Source of the DNA: Patescibacteria group bacterium
GTDB lineage: Bacteria; Patescibacteriota; SOKK01
Length of the DNA: 11,278 nt
Reading direction: 5' to 3'
NCBI GenBank assembly: GCA_004374725.1
Contig: SOKK01000060.1
Location: forward strand, 1-11,278
Every line of letters begins with the position of its first letter. Positions within the stretch are counted from its first letter, which is position 1. This document shows, piece after piece, positions 1-10,354 of the stretch. The translations under genes were made by a program, and so were the position numbers. Under the pieces are notes generated by a model that saw only the letters and a program-made list of their open reading frames with translations, ran no database searches and was not told the DNA's origin.

Positions 1-508
1 CAAAATCCTGAACGGCGATAGTTTTGCCAAGATATGATTTGTTGCCTTGCAGAAGCACTATTTCAAGACCTTCTTTAAGAAGATTGTTTTTAGTAACTTG
101 AACGCTGGAGAGAACTCCATCACTTTTTCGATAAGGCACAAAACGACACTTTTTATTAAGCTTTCTTAATCTCTTTTTAATCTCCACTAAATCTTTATTT
201 GTTATCTTTAATCCAAAGGCGGAAACGCCAAAAGAAAACTTAGAATTTGTTTTAATGGTCTGATTAATCGCTTGAGCGACTTGTGAAGATAAGTTATCCA
301 GTTTAATTTCCTCTACGTCCACAATCCGAATTATCCCGCCAAGTTGATTTAAAAAACTTTGGGGTTCAATTTCTTTTTCAATCTCAAAAACAGCAAATTC
401 TTTTTCAAATTCCTTGAGCTCAAAGTTAATCCCCTTGCTTTTGAAAACACTCGCTATTTCCAGTAGTGATAGCTTGGGATGTTTGCCAAGGATGAAAGCA
501 TAATTCAT
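1..508 (-). CDS. Trm11-like RNA methyltransferase, N-terminal part (truncated by window edge)
   Basis: An open frame of 169 codons reads from ATG at 508 off the left edge, so only the N-terminal region is present. The translation begins MNYAFILGKHPKLSLLEIA and later contains LGGIIRI, KFSFGVSAFG, LSSVQVTKN and, at the edge, LGKTIAVQDF. This order resembles archaeal and CPR Trm11-like proteins (putative tRNA guanine-N2 methyltransferases), in which an N-terminal RNA-binding region precedes a Rossmann SAM-binding domain. The catalytic motifs would lie beyond the window, so activity cannot be checked here. No clear Shine-Dalgarno sequence precedes the ATG. The gene is divergent from the next one across a 128-base spacer of 7-mer repeats. 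The family assignment comes from remembered sequence pattern. A different THUMP-type RNA-modifying enzyme is possible. Confidence 0.72.
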   Translation of the reverse strand, partial: MNYAFILGKHPKLSLLEIASVFKSKGINFELKEFEKEFAVFEIEKEIEPQSFLNQLGGIIRIVDVEEIKLDNLSSQVAQAINQTIKTNSKFSFGVSAFGLKITNKDLVEIKKRLRKLNKKCRFVPYRKSDGVLSSVQVTKNNLLKEGLEIVLLQGNKSYLGKTIAVQDF

Positions 509-511
509 AAG

Positions 512-588
512 AAAGGTAAGAGAGCAAAGGTAAGAGGTAAATATGAAATTTTCAACCCTTGACCTATTACCTCTGACCTCTGACCTAT
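512..588. repeat. Inverted pair of 7-base tandem repeats between divergent genes
   Basis: The spacer holds copies of a 7-base unit near AAGGTAA/GAGGTAA (about 512-541). About 25 bases later there are four units of a complementary type: GACCTAT, TACCTCT, GACCTCT, GACCTAT (561-588). Positions 528-540 can pair with 567-579 at 12 of 13 bases, giving a hairpin. No T-run follows on either strand, so it is not an evident terminator. A related 7-base periodicity appears at 5863-5890. Confidence 0.6.
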
Positions 589-636
589 TTCTGATTAAGT
601 ATAACTTAATTTAACCTAACTAAAAAGGAGTAACTT

Positions 637-1242
637 ATGTCAAAACCAAGTTTTATTCATGAACTAAAACTAATCAAGCAATTTTCCTTACCGGGGAGAG
701 CTATTCTGGTAATAGCCGGGGTAGTTCTTCTTTTAGGTGGAGGAATCGGAGGTTATTTGGCAGGAGAAAGTGCGGCTAGTACTAGTAGTGCTAACTCTGA
801 AAAAGATAGTAACCTAGCGACAAAAAACTATCAGTTGAAGTTTGAAGGTTTAGAGGAAGAGGAGGTAAAAGGCGAAGCGAGCGAGGGATTGAAATTAACT
901 TATCGCGGTGAAGAGATTGAAGGTTCAGAAATAGAACTTTCACCCAAAGAAGGATCCAAGAAAATTAACCTTCAGATTGTTTTAGGGAGTGAGAAATTAA
1001 ATTTAATCTTGCCTTTGTTCAGTGCTCCGAAGGTTGTTGCAACTACTAATAGCAATAGTACAGGAAGTTCAGAAGCAACCAAAACCACTGGCAAGTATGT
1101 TGCTAGTAAAAGCGGCGGGAAATATCATCTCCTGGACTGCCGCTATGCCAAAAAGATGAAAGAAGAGAATAAGATTTGGTATGGGTCCAAAGAAGAAGCT
1201 GAAGCGGATGGCAAGGATTCGTGTGGGGTTTGTAAACCCTAA
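637..1242 (+). CDS. Membrane-anchored protein with Ada-like zinc-binding C-terminal domain
   Basis: This 201-residue protein starts at an ATG six bases after AAGGAG (625-630), a clear start choice. A short basic N-terminus leads into one hydrophobic segment at about residues 21-42, a signal anchor, so the rest is probably extracytoplasmic. Residues 60-130 look like a small beta-rich region, followed by a Ser/Thr/Asn-rich linker (about 134-151). The C-terminus has YVASKSGGKYHLLDC, then KEENKIWYGSKEEAEADG, then CGVC. Cys168, Cys196 and Cys199, with His164 as a possible fourth ligand, match the metal-binding module related to the N-terminal zinc domain of Ada. In such anchored proteins the module occurs alone, without the methyltransferase domain, and its role is not established. 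No enzymatic function can be assigned. The gene converges on the next one, with a shared terminator between them. Confidence 0.85.
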   Translation: MSKPSFIHELKLIKQFSLPGRAILVIAGVVLLLGGGIGGYLAGESAASTSSANSEKDSNLATKNYQLKFEGLEEEEVKGEASEGLKLTYRGEEIEGSEIELSPKEGSKKINLQIVLGSEKLNLILPLFSAPKVVATTNSNSTGSSEATKTTGKYVASKSGGKYHLLDCRYAKKMKEENKIWYGSKEEAEADGKDSCGVCKP

Positions 1243-1243
1243 G

Positions 1244-1277
1244 AAAAAGCCCCGCGGTTAGGCGAGGCGAGGTTTTT
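1244..1277. terminator. Shared terminator between convergent genes
   Basis: GCCCCGC (1249-1255) faces GCGAGGC (1262-1268) across a six-base loop, with five A's on the left and five T's on the right. On the minus strand the one imperfect pair becomes a U-G wobble and the stem is followed at once by TTTTT, so it works best for the 174-residue gene. On the plus strand there is a C-A mismatch and the T-run sits four bases beyond the stem, so plus-strand use is weaker. Confidence 0.65.
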
Positions 1278-1302
1278 AGGCTTGGGCGGCGAGACGGTCC
1301 TT

Positions 1303-1827
1303 TCACTTCTTGTGAAGACTGGGGGGAAGCAATGCCGGTTTAATCCTAAGCTCTTTTACGAAGTTACAAAAATGGAGACGGGTATTAACTGCAAGGAAAG
1401 ATTTACCGAGGTCGGTTTGGGGGTTGGTTTTGAGAAGAGTTTCTACCTCTTTGCTCCCAGCAAAGATTTCGACGTCGTTTTGCTGAAAGTGGAAGATTAG
1501 CGGTTGCCATTCATGATCACGCCTTGCTTCGGTGATCGTCTCTCCCAGAATCGCCAGTTCTCCTTGGACTCGGACTTCTCCCCGTGAGATAGGAGGATCG
1601 CCATAGCAGTCGGTGGGAATAACTAATTCCCAGGGACGATATTTTCCTTCCAGTTCCCCATGGCACCTAATGTAAGCTTTCCTTTGGGGAATCTGGCCGA
1701 AGTAAGTGTTAGTAGTGTCCCCGTAGTTAGTTCGGTACTTGCTGAAGATGACGAAAAGCTCACCGTCTGGTGCTGAGTTGAGCTTTTCTGCAAGAGCTAG
1801 GATTCTTTCTTGATCCTCTTTATCCAT
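1303..1827 (-). CDS. Uncharacterised 174-residue protein
   Basis: I do not recognise this family. The frame starts at ATG 1827 behind AAGGCGGTGA, one base off the full anti-Shine-Dalgarno complement, with GGCGG seven bases upstream, so the start is well supported. No signal peptide or membrane segment is visible, so it is probably cytoplasmic. The N-terminus (MDKEDQERILALAEKLNSAP) looks like an amphipathic helix. The middle is Trp/Tyr/Gly-rich with alternating polar and hydrophobic stretches (YIRCHGELEGKYRPWELVIP, then RGEVRVQGELAILG), which suggests a beta-barrel or OB-like fold, but that is only a guess. The end is basic and proline-containing (LLPPSLHKK). Three Cys residues are scattered, with no metal-binding pair. 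It has its own extended -10 promoter about 57 bases upstream and a terminator, so it is a monocistronic unit. By eye it is somewhat more GC-rich than the replication genes. Confidence 0.75.
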   Translation of the reverse strand: MDKEDQERILALAEKLNSAPDGELFVIFSKYRTNYGDTTNTYFGQIPQRKAYIRCHGELEGKYRPWELVIPTDCYGDPPISRGEVRVQGELAILGETITEARRDHEWQPLIFHFQQNDVEIFAGSKEVETLLKTNPQTDLGKSFLAVNTRLHFCNFVKELRIKPALLPPSLHKK

Positions 1828-1883
1828 ACCATCACCGCCTTATTTGAGTTTTTTAAATAACTTACGATTTCTTGGAAGGGGTA

Positions 1884-1911
1884 AGTATAGCAGAACCCTA
1901 GACTTTTGCAA
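1884..1911 (-). promoter_or_regulatory. Promoter of the 174-residue gene, extended -10 type
   Basis: Read on the minus strand, TTGCAA (1911-1906) is followed after 16 bases by TATACT (1889-1884), with TG one base before the -10, giving the extended form TGCTATACT. The start codon lies about 57 bases downstream of the -10. The -35 begins only three bases past the end of the tRNA terminator, so the two units are packed tightly. Confidence 0.7.
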
Positions 1912-1914
1912 GCT

Positions 1915-1942
1915 AAAAAAACAGGCCTTGTTTGAGGTCTGT
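1915..1942 (-). terminator. Intrinsic terminator of the tRNA-Leu gene
   Basis: On the minus strand ACAGACCT and AGGCCTGT form an eight-pair stem with one G-U wobble and a six-base loop, followed by seven T's (complement of 1915-1921). It begins four bases after the tRNA's encoded CCA. The plus-strand reading also has a T-run, but no plus-strand gene ends here. Confidence 0.8.
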
Positions 1943-1946
1943 TTTT

Positions 1947-2035
1947 TGGTGCCGAAGGCCGGAGTTGAACCGGCATGAGGGATGAACCTCACTGGTTTTT
2001 GAGACCAGCGCGTCTACCAATTCCGCCACTTCGGC
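1947..2035 (-). tRNA. tRNA-Leu (anticodon CAA), CCA encoded
   Basis: The minus-strand RNA starts GCCGAAG and ends CUUCGGC-A-CCA, a perfect seven-pair acceptor stem with discriminator A73 and encoded CCA (complement of 1947-1949). The anticodon arm is CUGGU-CUCAAAA-ACCAG, which places CAA at positions 34-36 and decodes UUG. A long variable arm (GUGAGGUUCAUCCCUCAU) and the T arm GCCGG-UUCAACU-CCGGC fit a class II leucine tRNA. The D arm contains the expected UGGUAGACGC. Length is 86 nt without CCA. It has its own promoter and terminator. Confidence 0.96.
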
Positions 2036-2057
2036 TTCTATAAATAATCCTAAGTTT

Positions 2058-2086
2058 ATCTTACCGCTCTGGGGTTTTTAAGTCAA
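2058..2086 (-). promoter_or_regulatory. Promoter of tRNA-Leu
   Basis: Minus strand: TTGACT (2086-2081), a 17-base spacer, then TAAGAT (2063-2058). Transcription would begin near 2051, about 16 bases before the mature tRNA 5' end at 2035. This is good agreement for a short trailer-type precursor. Confidence 0.78.
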
Positions 2087-2124
2087 TGAAGGGCTTTTTG
2101 GGCGATTATCCCCAATTTCTCCCC

Positions 2125-2153
2125 TTACTAATTTTCTTAAAATAGTTTATACT
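2125..2153 (+). promoter_or_regulatory. Probable promoter of the dnaX-dnaB-lemA-ligA gene run
   Basis: A perfect-looking -10, TATACT (2148-2153), is preceded at 17 bases by TTACTA (2125-2130), a weak -35. It would give a leader of about 80 bases before dnaX that includes the two hairpins listed next. It is the only convincing -10 upstream of dnaX on this strand. Confidence 0.55.
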
Positions 2154-2159
2154 GAGTTT

Positions 2160-2219
2160 GTCCATCTGCACTAAATCTTTGATGGACAGGTCCGCCTCGC
2201 TAGAGCATGGCAGAGGCGG
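2160..2219 (+). promoter_or_regulatory. dnaX leader with two consecutive stem-loops
   Basis: GTCCATC (2160-2166) pairs with GATGGAC (2181-2187), and CCGCCTC (2192-2198) pairs with GAGGCGG (2213-2219). Both are perfect seven-base stems with 14-base loops. Neither is followed by a T-run, so they are not terminators. The first begins almost at the predicted transcript start. They may stabilise the 5' end of the mRNA or be copies of dispersed palindromes. No known riboswitch or SRP RNA consensus is visible. Confidence 0.5.
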
Positions 2220-2240
2220 GTTAAATTAAAAGGAACTTTT

Positions 2241-3860
2241 ATGAGGGGAGCGCTTTATTTAAGATGGCGGCCTCGGGTTTTTAGTGAACTTACAGGCCAA
2301 GATCACATCAAAAAAACTCTTCTGAATGCTTTGAAAGAAGGCAAAGTTGGACATGCCTATCTTTTTTGTGGTCCTCGAGGAACCGGAAAAACCACTACCG
2401 CCCGGCTACTTGCCAAGGCACTCAATTGCGAAAGTCCCAAGAAGGGTGAACCTTGCAATAAATGCGAAAGCTGTGAAGAAATTAATGAAGATAAAGCTTT
2501 GGACTTGATTGAAATTGATGCCGCCTCTAACCGAGGGATTGATGAGATCCGGGATTTGAGAGAAAAAGTTCGAGTAGCACCAGCGAAGTCAAAATATAAG
2601 GTCTTCATTATTGATGAAGTGCATATGCTTACCAAAGAGGCCTTCAATGCGCTCTTAAAAACCTTGGAAGAACCTCCCAAGCACGTAATCTTTGTTCTCG
2701 CTACAACCGAAGTCCAAAAAGTGCCCTTAACGATTCTTTCCCGCTGCCAGCGTTTTGACTTCCATTTGATTGGTCAAGAGAATCTTCGGGATAAACTAAA
2801 AAAGATCATTAAAAAAGAAAAGATTGACATTGATGATAAATCATTAGATCTGGTTGTGCGTAAAGCAAAAGGGAGTTACCGTGATGCAGAGAGTTTGCTG
2901 GATCAATTGGCAGCTTTCTCGAAACAAAAGATTGATTTTGAAATGGTGAAAGATATTCTGGGCCTGCCGGATTTTGTGGAGATTGGGAAATTAGCAGAAG
3001 CGCTTTCGGAAAGAGATAATAAAAAGGCTCTTAAGAAACTTGAGGAACTTCTGGACAAAGGTGAGGATCCAGAGCAATTAACAATTAGTTTAATTGATTT
3101 TTTCCGCGATGGCTTGCTTGTTAAAGTTGGCGGCGAAGATCTTACCGGGGAATTAGGTAAGGACGAATTAAAATTTCTAGAGAAAATAAGTAAAGAAATA
3201 ACTGAAAAAGATTTTTTGAAAATTATTAATTTGCTTATTCAAGCCCAAACTCAATTAAAATTTACCGAGGTTCAAAGATTGCCTTTAGAACTTGCTTTCT
3301 TGGATTTTTGTGAAGGTGGTGGGTCTATGCCTGCGGAAGATAAAAAAACTGTTAAGGAGTCAAAAAAGGAAATTTTCGTTAAAAAGACAAGAGAAGTTCC
3401 TAAGAAAATTAAAGAGATTATTAATAAAAAGGAGCCCGAGGAAAAACCTTCTCCCAAACCAACTTCTCCTGTTCGACAGGGAGATCAAAAAATAACAATT
3501 GAAGAAATTAAAGAAAAGTGGGATCAAATTTTAGAAAAAATAAAAGAAGCAAACCATTCTGTAAAGGCCTTTCTTGCGGCAGGGAATCCCACTGAGGTTG
3601 CGGAGGGCAACTGGTTGATTGTTTATTACCGTTATGGTTTTCATAAGGAGAAGATGGATGAACTTAGGAACCGCCAGGTTGTAGAGAAAGCAATTTTGGA
3701 GGTCACAGGTTGCAACTTACGTTTAAGAGGGAAAATCGAGGAAGAGGAAGAAAAACCTAAACCGATTCAGAGAGATAGGTTGAATCGAAAAGATAATCAT
3801 AATTCAACAAAGGAAGTGTTTGAAGTTTTTGGGGGAGGGAAAATAATTAATAATGATTAA
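2241..3860 (+). CDS. dnaX: DNA polymerase III clamp-loader subunit tau (gamma/tau)
   Basis: This ATPase motor loads the sliding clamp onto DNA and, as tau, ties polymerase to helicase. The protein is 539 residues. An N-terminal AAA+ domain carries Walker A GPRGTGKT (44-51), a four-Cys zinc module (Cys63, 72, 75, 78), Walker B with DEVH (125-128), and the SRC motif with arginine finger Arg168. Domains II and III follow to about residue 370, then a Lys/Glu/Pro-rich linker (about 370-415). A C-terminal helical/beta module starts at about residue 420 (ITIEEIKEKWDQILEKIKEA) and resembles the tau-specific end in Gram-positive DnaX. The start is set by AAAAGGAA six bases upstream and by the typical opening ALYLRWRPRVFSELTGQ. 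dnaB follows after 13 bases, rather than the ybaB-recR pair seen in many bacteria. An in-frame shift heptamer at 3362 may give a gamma-like short form. Confidence 0.97.
   Translation: MRGALYLRWRPRVFSELTGQDHIKKTLLNALKEGKVGHAYLFCGPRGTGKTTTARLLAKALNCESPKKGEPCNKCESCEEINEDKALDLIEIDAASNRGIDEIRDLREKVRVAPAKSKYKVFIIDEVHMLTKEAFNALLKTLEEPPKHVIFVLATTEVQKVPLTILSRCQRFDFHLIGQENLRDKLKKIIKKEKIDIDDKSLDLVVRKAKGSYRDAESLLDQLAAFSKQKIDFEMVKDILGLPDFVEIGKLAEALSERDNKKALKKLEELLDKGEDPEQLTISLIDFFRDGLLVKVGGEDLTGELGKDELKFLEKISKEITEKDFLKIINLLIQAQTQLKFTEVQRLPLELAFLDFCEGGGSMPAEDKKTVKESKKEIFVKKTREVPKKIKEIINKKEPEEKPSPKPTSPVRQGDQKITIEEIKEKWDQILEKIKEANHSVKAFLAAGNPTEVAEGNWLIVYYRYGFHKEKMDELRNRQVVEKAILEVTGCNLRLRGKIEEEEEKPKPIQRDRLNRKDNHNSTKEVFEVFGGGKIINND
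3354..3400 (+). promoter_or_regulatory. Candidate programmed -1 frameshift signal in dnaX
   Basis: The heptamer A AAA AAG lies at 3362-3368 in the phase required for a -1 slip (codons TCA AAA AAG, residues 374-376). It is the same heptamer used in E. coli dnaX. After slipping, the frame reads GGA AAT TTT CGT TAA, stopping at 3380-3382 and giving a product of about 380 residues that ends just after clamp-loader domain III. A stem-loop starts at the heptamer: 3368-3377 pairs with 3391-3400 (nine pairs, one mismatch, 13-base loop). AAGGAG (3354-3359) lies two bases upstream. That is closer than the roughly 10 bases of the E. coli -1 signal, and the stem is AT-rich with little spacing, so efficiency is uncertain. 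Confidence 0.55.
3465..3484 (+). repeat. Small palindrome in the dnaX linker
   Basis: TCTCCTGT and ACAGGGAGA flank a three-base centre TCG, complementary except for one bulged G. It lies in the disordered Lys/Pro linker and encodes roughly SPVRQGD. It may be an in-frame palindromic insertion in a permissive position, comparable in kind to the larger one in ligA, or simply chance. Confidence 0.4.
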
Positions 3861-3873
3861 TGAATAATTAAAA

Positions 3874-5262
3874 ATGGCTGATCGAAAAACTGTTCAACCA
3901 CAATTCAAGTCAGAAGGAGCGGACGTTCCGCCCCAGAACATTGAGGCCGAACAAGCTGTGCTTGGTTCACTCTTGATTGACAAAGACGCAATTGTTAAAG
4001 TCGCGGATATTTTGAGATCAGAGGATTTTTACCAAGAGAAACATGAGATTATTTACAAGGCGATGTTGGATGTTTATGAAGCGCGCGATCCGATTGACCT
4101 TGTGACTTTGACAGCGAGATTAGAAAAGGCAAAGCAGATTGAAAGTATCGGCGGAGCAAGTTATCTCTCGGAACTCTTAAGTATTGTCCCGACTGCCTCT
4201 CATGTTGCAAGTTATGCAAAAGTAGTTCAGGAGAAGGCAACTCTGCGTCGTTTAATTAAAGCTGCTAGTGACATTATGGCGCTTGGTTATCGGGAAAACC
4301 AGAGTCTGACTGACCTTCTGGATCGGGCAGAGCAAAACCTTTTCTCGGTTTCTCAAAAGTATCTCAAAGAAAAATTTATCCCCTTGAAAGATGTCTTGAC
4401 GGATGCTTTTGACAGAATTGATTTACTTCATAAAGATAAGAGTCAAATGCGAGGAGTGCCGACGGGCTTTAAAGGGCTTGATAGGCGGTTGGCTGGTTTG
4501 CAACCTTCTGATTTAGTGATCATTGCTGCGCGTCCCTCGATGGGGAAATCGAGTTTGGCTCTAAACATTGCTCAGCATGTTGCGACAGAGGAGAAGACTT
4601 CAGTTGGTTTCTTTAGTTTGGAGATGTCCAAGGAGCAGTTAGTAGATAGAATGCTTTGCGCCGAGGCGGGGATTGATCTTTGGAAACTGCGTACGGGGAG
4701 CTTGGATGATGATGACTTCCCAAAGCTAGGACATGCAATGGGGGTTCTATCAGATGCGCCGCTTTATATTGATGACGCGGCGAATGCTAATGTAATGGAG
4801 ATCCGTACTAAGGCTCGCCGGCTCCAAGCGGAACATGGTCTGGGTTTAATTATTGTTGATTATCTACAGTTGATGGCAGGGACAAATGGAGGGGGAGGTA
4901 GTGATAACCGGGTTCAAGAAGTTTCTGAGATCTCTCGTGGACTAAAGGGAATTGCTCGCGAATTAGATATCCCAGTGATTGCTTTGTCTCAGTTATCTCG
5001 TGCTGTTGAACAGCGCCAGCCGCACATCCCTCAGTTAGCGGACCTACGAGAAAGTGGCTCGATTGAGCAAGATGCTGATGTAGTGATGTTTGTTTATCGC
5101 GAGGAGATGTATGAGCCAGATACAGATCGCAAAAACATTGCTGATATTTTCATTAAGAAACATCGTAATGGCCCCACGGGGCAAATAGAACTTTTCTTTC
5201 ATGCTGATCAGACAAAATTTAGTGATTTGGAAACAGATCGTACAGAGAGAACTAAAGAATAA
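3874..5262 (+). CDS. dnaB: Replicative DNA helicase DnaB
   Basis: This hexameric 5'-3' helicase unwinds the fork and recruits primase. The 462 residues match the usual length, with no intein. The N-terminal domain begins PPQNIEAEQAVLGSLLIDKDAI (19-40). The linker helix falls at about 164-190. The RecA-like domain opens at GVPTGFKGLDRRLAGLQPSDL and carries Walker A ARPSMGKSS (219-227), the catalytic Glu region FFSLEMS (246-252), Walker B GLIIVDYLQLM (324-334), SQLSR (372-376) and DLRESGSIEQDADVV (390-404). No Shine-Dalgarno sequence precedes the ATG. The 13 bases between the dnaX stop and this start are AT-only apart from one G, and translation may be coupled to dnaX. The pairing with dnaX places the tau-DnaB partners in one transcript. 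Confidence 0.97.
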   Translation: MADRKTVQPQFKSEGADVPPQNIEAEQAVLGSLLIDKDAIVKVADILRSEDFYQEKHEIIYKAMLDVYEARDPIDLVTLTARLEKAKQIESIGGASYLSELLSIVPTASHVASYAKVVQEKATLRRLIKAASDIMALGYRENQSLTDLLDRAEQNLFSVSQKYLKEKFIPLKDVLTDAFDRIDLLHKDKSQMRGVPTGFKGLDRRLAGLQPSDLVIIAARPSMGKSSLALNIAQHVATEEKTSVGFFSLEMSKEQLVDRMLCAEAGIDLWKLRTGSLDDDDFPKLGHAMGVLSDAPLYIDDAANANVMEIRTKARRLQAEHGLGLIIVDYLQLMAGTNGGGGSDNRVQEVSEISRGLKGIARELDIPVIALSQLSRAVEQRQPHIPQLADLRESGSIEQDADVVMFVYREEMYEPDTDRKNIADIFIKKHRNGPTGQIELFFHADQTKFSDLETDRTERTKE

Positions 5263-5295
5263 TCAATAACTATTAATTAAAATAAAGGAGTGATT

Positions 5296-5859
5296 ATGCT
5301 TACAATCTTTTGGGTTTTGATTGGAGCCGCTGCAGCATTAGTTTTGTGGGTTATCATGATCTTCAATAGCTTGGTGCGTTTAAAGAATCGTACCAAGGAA
5401 GCTTGGTCAGACATTGATGTCCAATTGAAGCGGAGATATGATTTGATTCCAAATTTAATTGCAACAGTTAAGGGCTATGCTGAGCATGAGGATCGAGTTT
5501 TCACTAAAGTAACTGAGGCACGTAGCCAAGCAATTGCTGCCAAGGATCCCAAAGAGCAATCCAAGGCTGAAAATATGCTTACAGGGACGCTTAAGACTTT
5601 ATTTGCTGTAGCAGAAAATTATCCTGAACTTAAAGCAAACGCGAATTTTTTAGAACTTCAGCGAGAACTATCAGACACTGAAAATAAAGTTCAAGCCGCG
5701 CGGAGATTTTATAACGGCAACGTCCGTGACTTTAACATTAAGACCGAGGTCTTTCCCTCGAGTATTATTGCGAAGACGTTTAAGTTTAAGCAGTTTGAGT
5801 TGTTTGAGTTAGAAGGAGAGGAAGAAAAAAGAGCGCCAAAAGTGGAGTTCGGGAAATAA
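5296..5859 (+). CDS. lemA: LemA family membrane protein
   Basis: Widely conserved in bacteria; the molecular role is not settled. The protein has one N-terminal membrane helix (about residues 2-22, FWVLIGAAAALVLWVIMIF) and a short cytoplasmic or extracytoplasmic helical-bundle domain. The family signature is strong: RLKNRTKEAWSDIDVQLKRR, YDLIPNLIATVKGYAEHE, then ELQRELSDTENKVQAARRFYN and VRDFNIKTEVFPSSIIA. I chose ATG 5296 (187 residues) because AAAGGAG (5284-5290) sits five bases upstream. An in-frame GTG at 5290 overlaps that ribosome site and is unlikely to be used. The C-terminus is acidic then basic (FELEGEEEKRAPKVEFGK). It lies 33 bases after dnaB. Proteins of this family often precede a TPM- or HtpX-type gene, but here a polytopic GT-C-like protein follows. 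Confidence 0.94.
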   Translation: MLTIFWVLIGAAAALVLWVIMIFNSLVRLKNRTKEAWSDIDVQLKRRYDLIPNLIATVKGYAEHEDRVFTKVTEARSQAIAAKDPKEQSKAENMLTGTLKTLFAVAENYPELKANANFLELQRELSDTENKVQAARRFYNGNVRDFNIKTEVFPSSIIAKTFKFKQFELFELEGEEEKRAPKVEFGK

Positions 5860-5862
5860 AAA

Positions 5863-5890
5863 TACCTGTACCCTGTAACCTGTGATCTAT
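5863..5890 (+). repeat. Short 7-base tandem repeat between lemA and the next gene
   Basis: Three consecutive units TACCTGT, ACCCTGT, AACCTGT (5863-5883) are followed by a degenerate GATCTAT. The period and the ACCT core recall the repeat at 561-588. The next gene's start lies directly after it and lacks a Shine-Dalgarno sequence. Confidence 0.5.
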
Positions 5891-5893
5891 CTA

Positions 5894-10275
<4,382 letters not shown>

Positions 10276-10290
10276 GTAAGATTCAAAACT

Positions 10291-10318
10291 AAAAAACTGA
10301 CCCTAGGGCCGGTTTTTT
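10291..10318 (+). terminator. Intrinsic terminator of ligA
   Basis: ACTGACC and GGCCGGT form a short stem (one A-C mismatch, one T-G wobble) around CTAG, flanked by six A's on the left and six T's on the right (10313-10318). It begins 15 bases after the ligA stop codon, closing the plus-strand gene run. Confidence 0.78.
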
Positions 10319-10326
10319 AATTAGCA

Positions 10327-10354
10327 AAGAAAAAGGGTCGCCTGAGGCGACCCT
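10327..10354 (-). terminator. Intrinsic terminator of the 310-nt RNA
   Basis: AGGGTCGCC (10334-10342) and GGCGACCCT (10346-10354) make a perfect nine-pair stem with a three-base loop. On the minus strand it runs straight into TTTTT, then C and TTT. The plus-strand side has no T-run, which fixes the direction. Confidence 0.85.

Noticed and set aside
600..605. TATAAC as the -10 of the 201-residue gene
   Set aside because: No -35 at an acceptable distance (TTGACC at 559-564 is 35 bases away), so no promoter is called, though one probably lies in this spacer.
1282..1500. 72-residue reading frame on the plus strand
   Set aside because: Antisense shadow of the 174-residue gene, with no ribosome site and an odd composition.
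2160..2240. SRP RNA upstream of dnaX, as in Bacillus
   Set aside because: The conserved GGAAG/AGCAGCC tip is absent and the two short hairpins do not form one long rod.
3292..3495. 67-residue plus-strand frame inside dnaX
   Set aside because: It is the +1 frame of the lysine-rich linker. It would matter only for a +1 shift, for which there is no slip site as good as the -1 heptamer.
5290..5295. GTG at 5290 as the lemA start
   Set aside because: It overlaps the AAAGGAG ribosome site itself; ATG 5296 has proper spacing.
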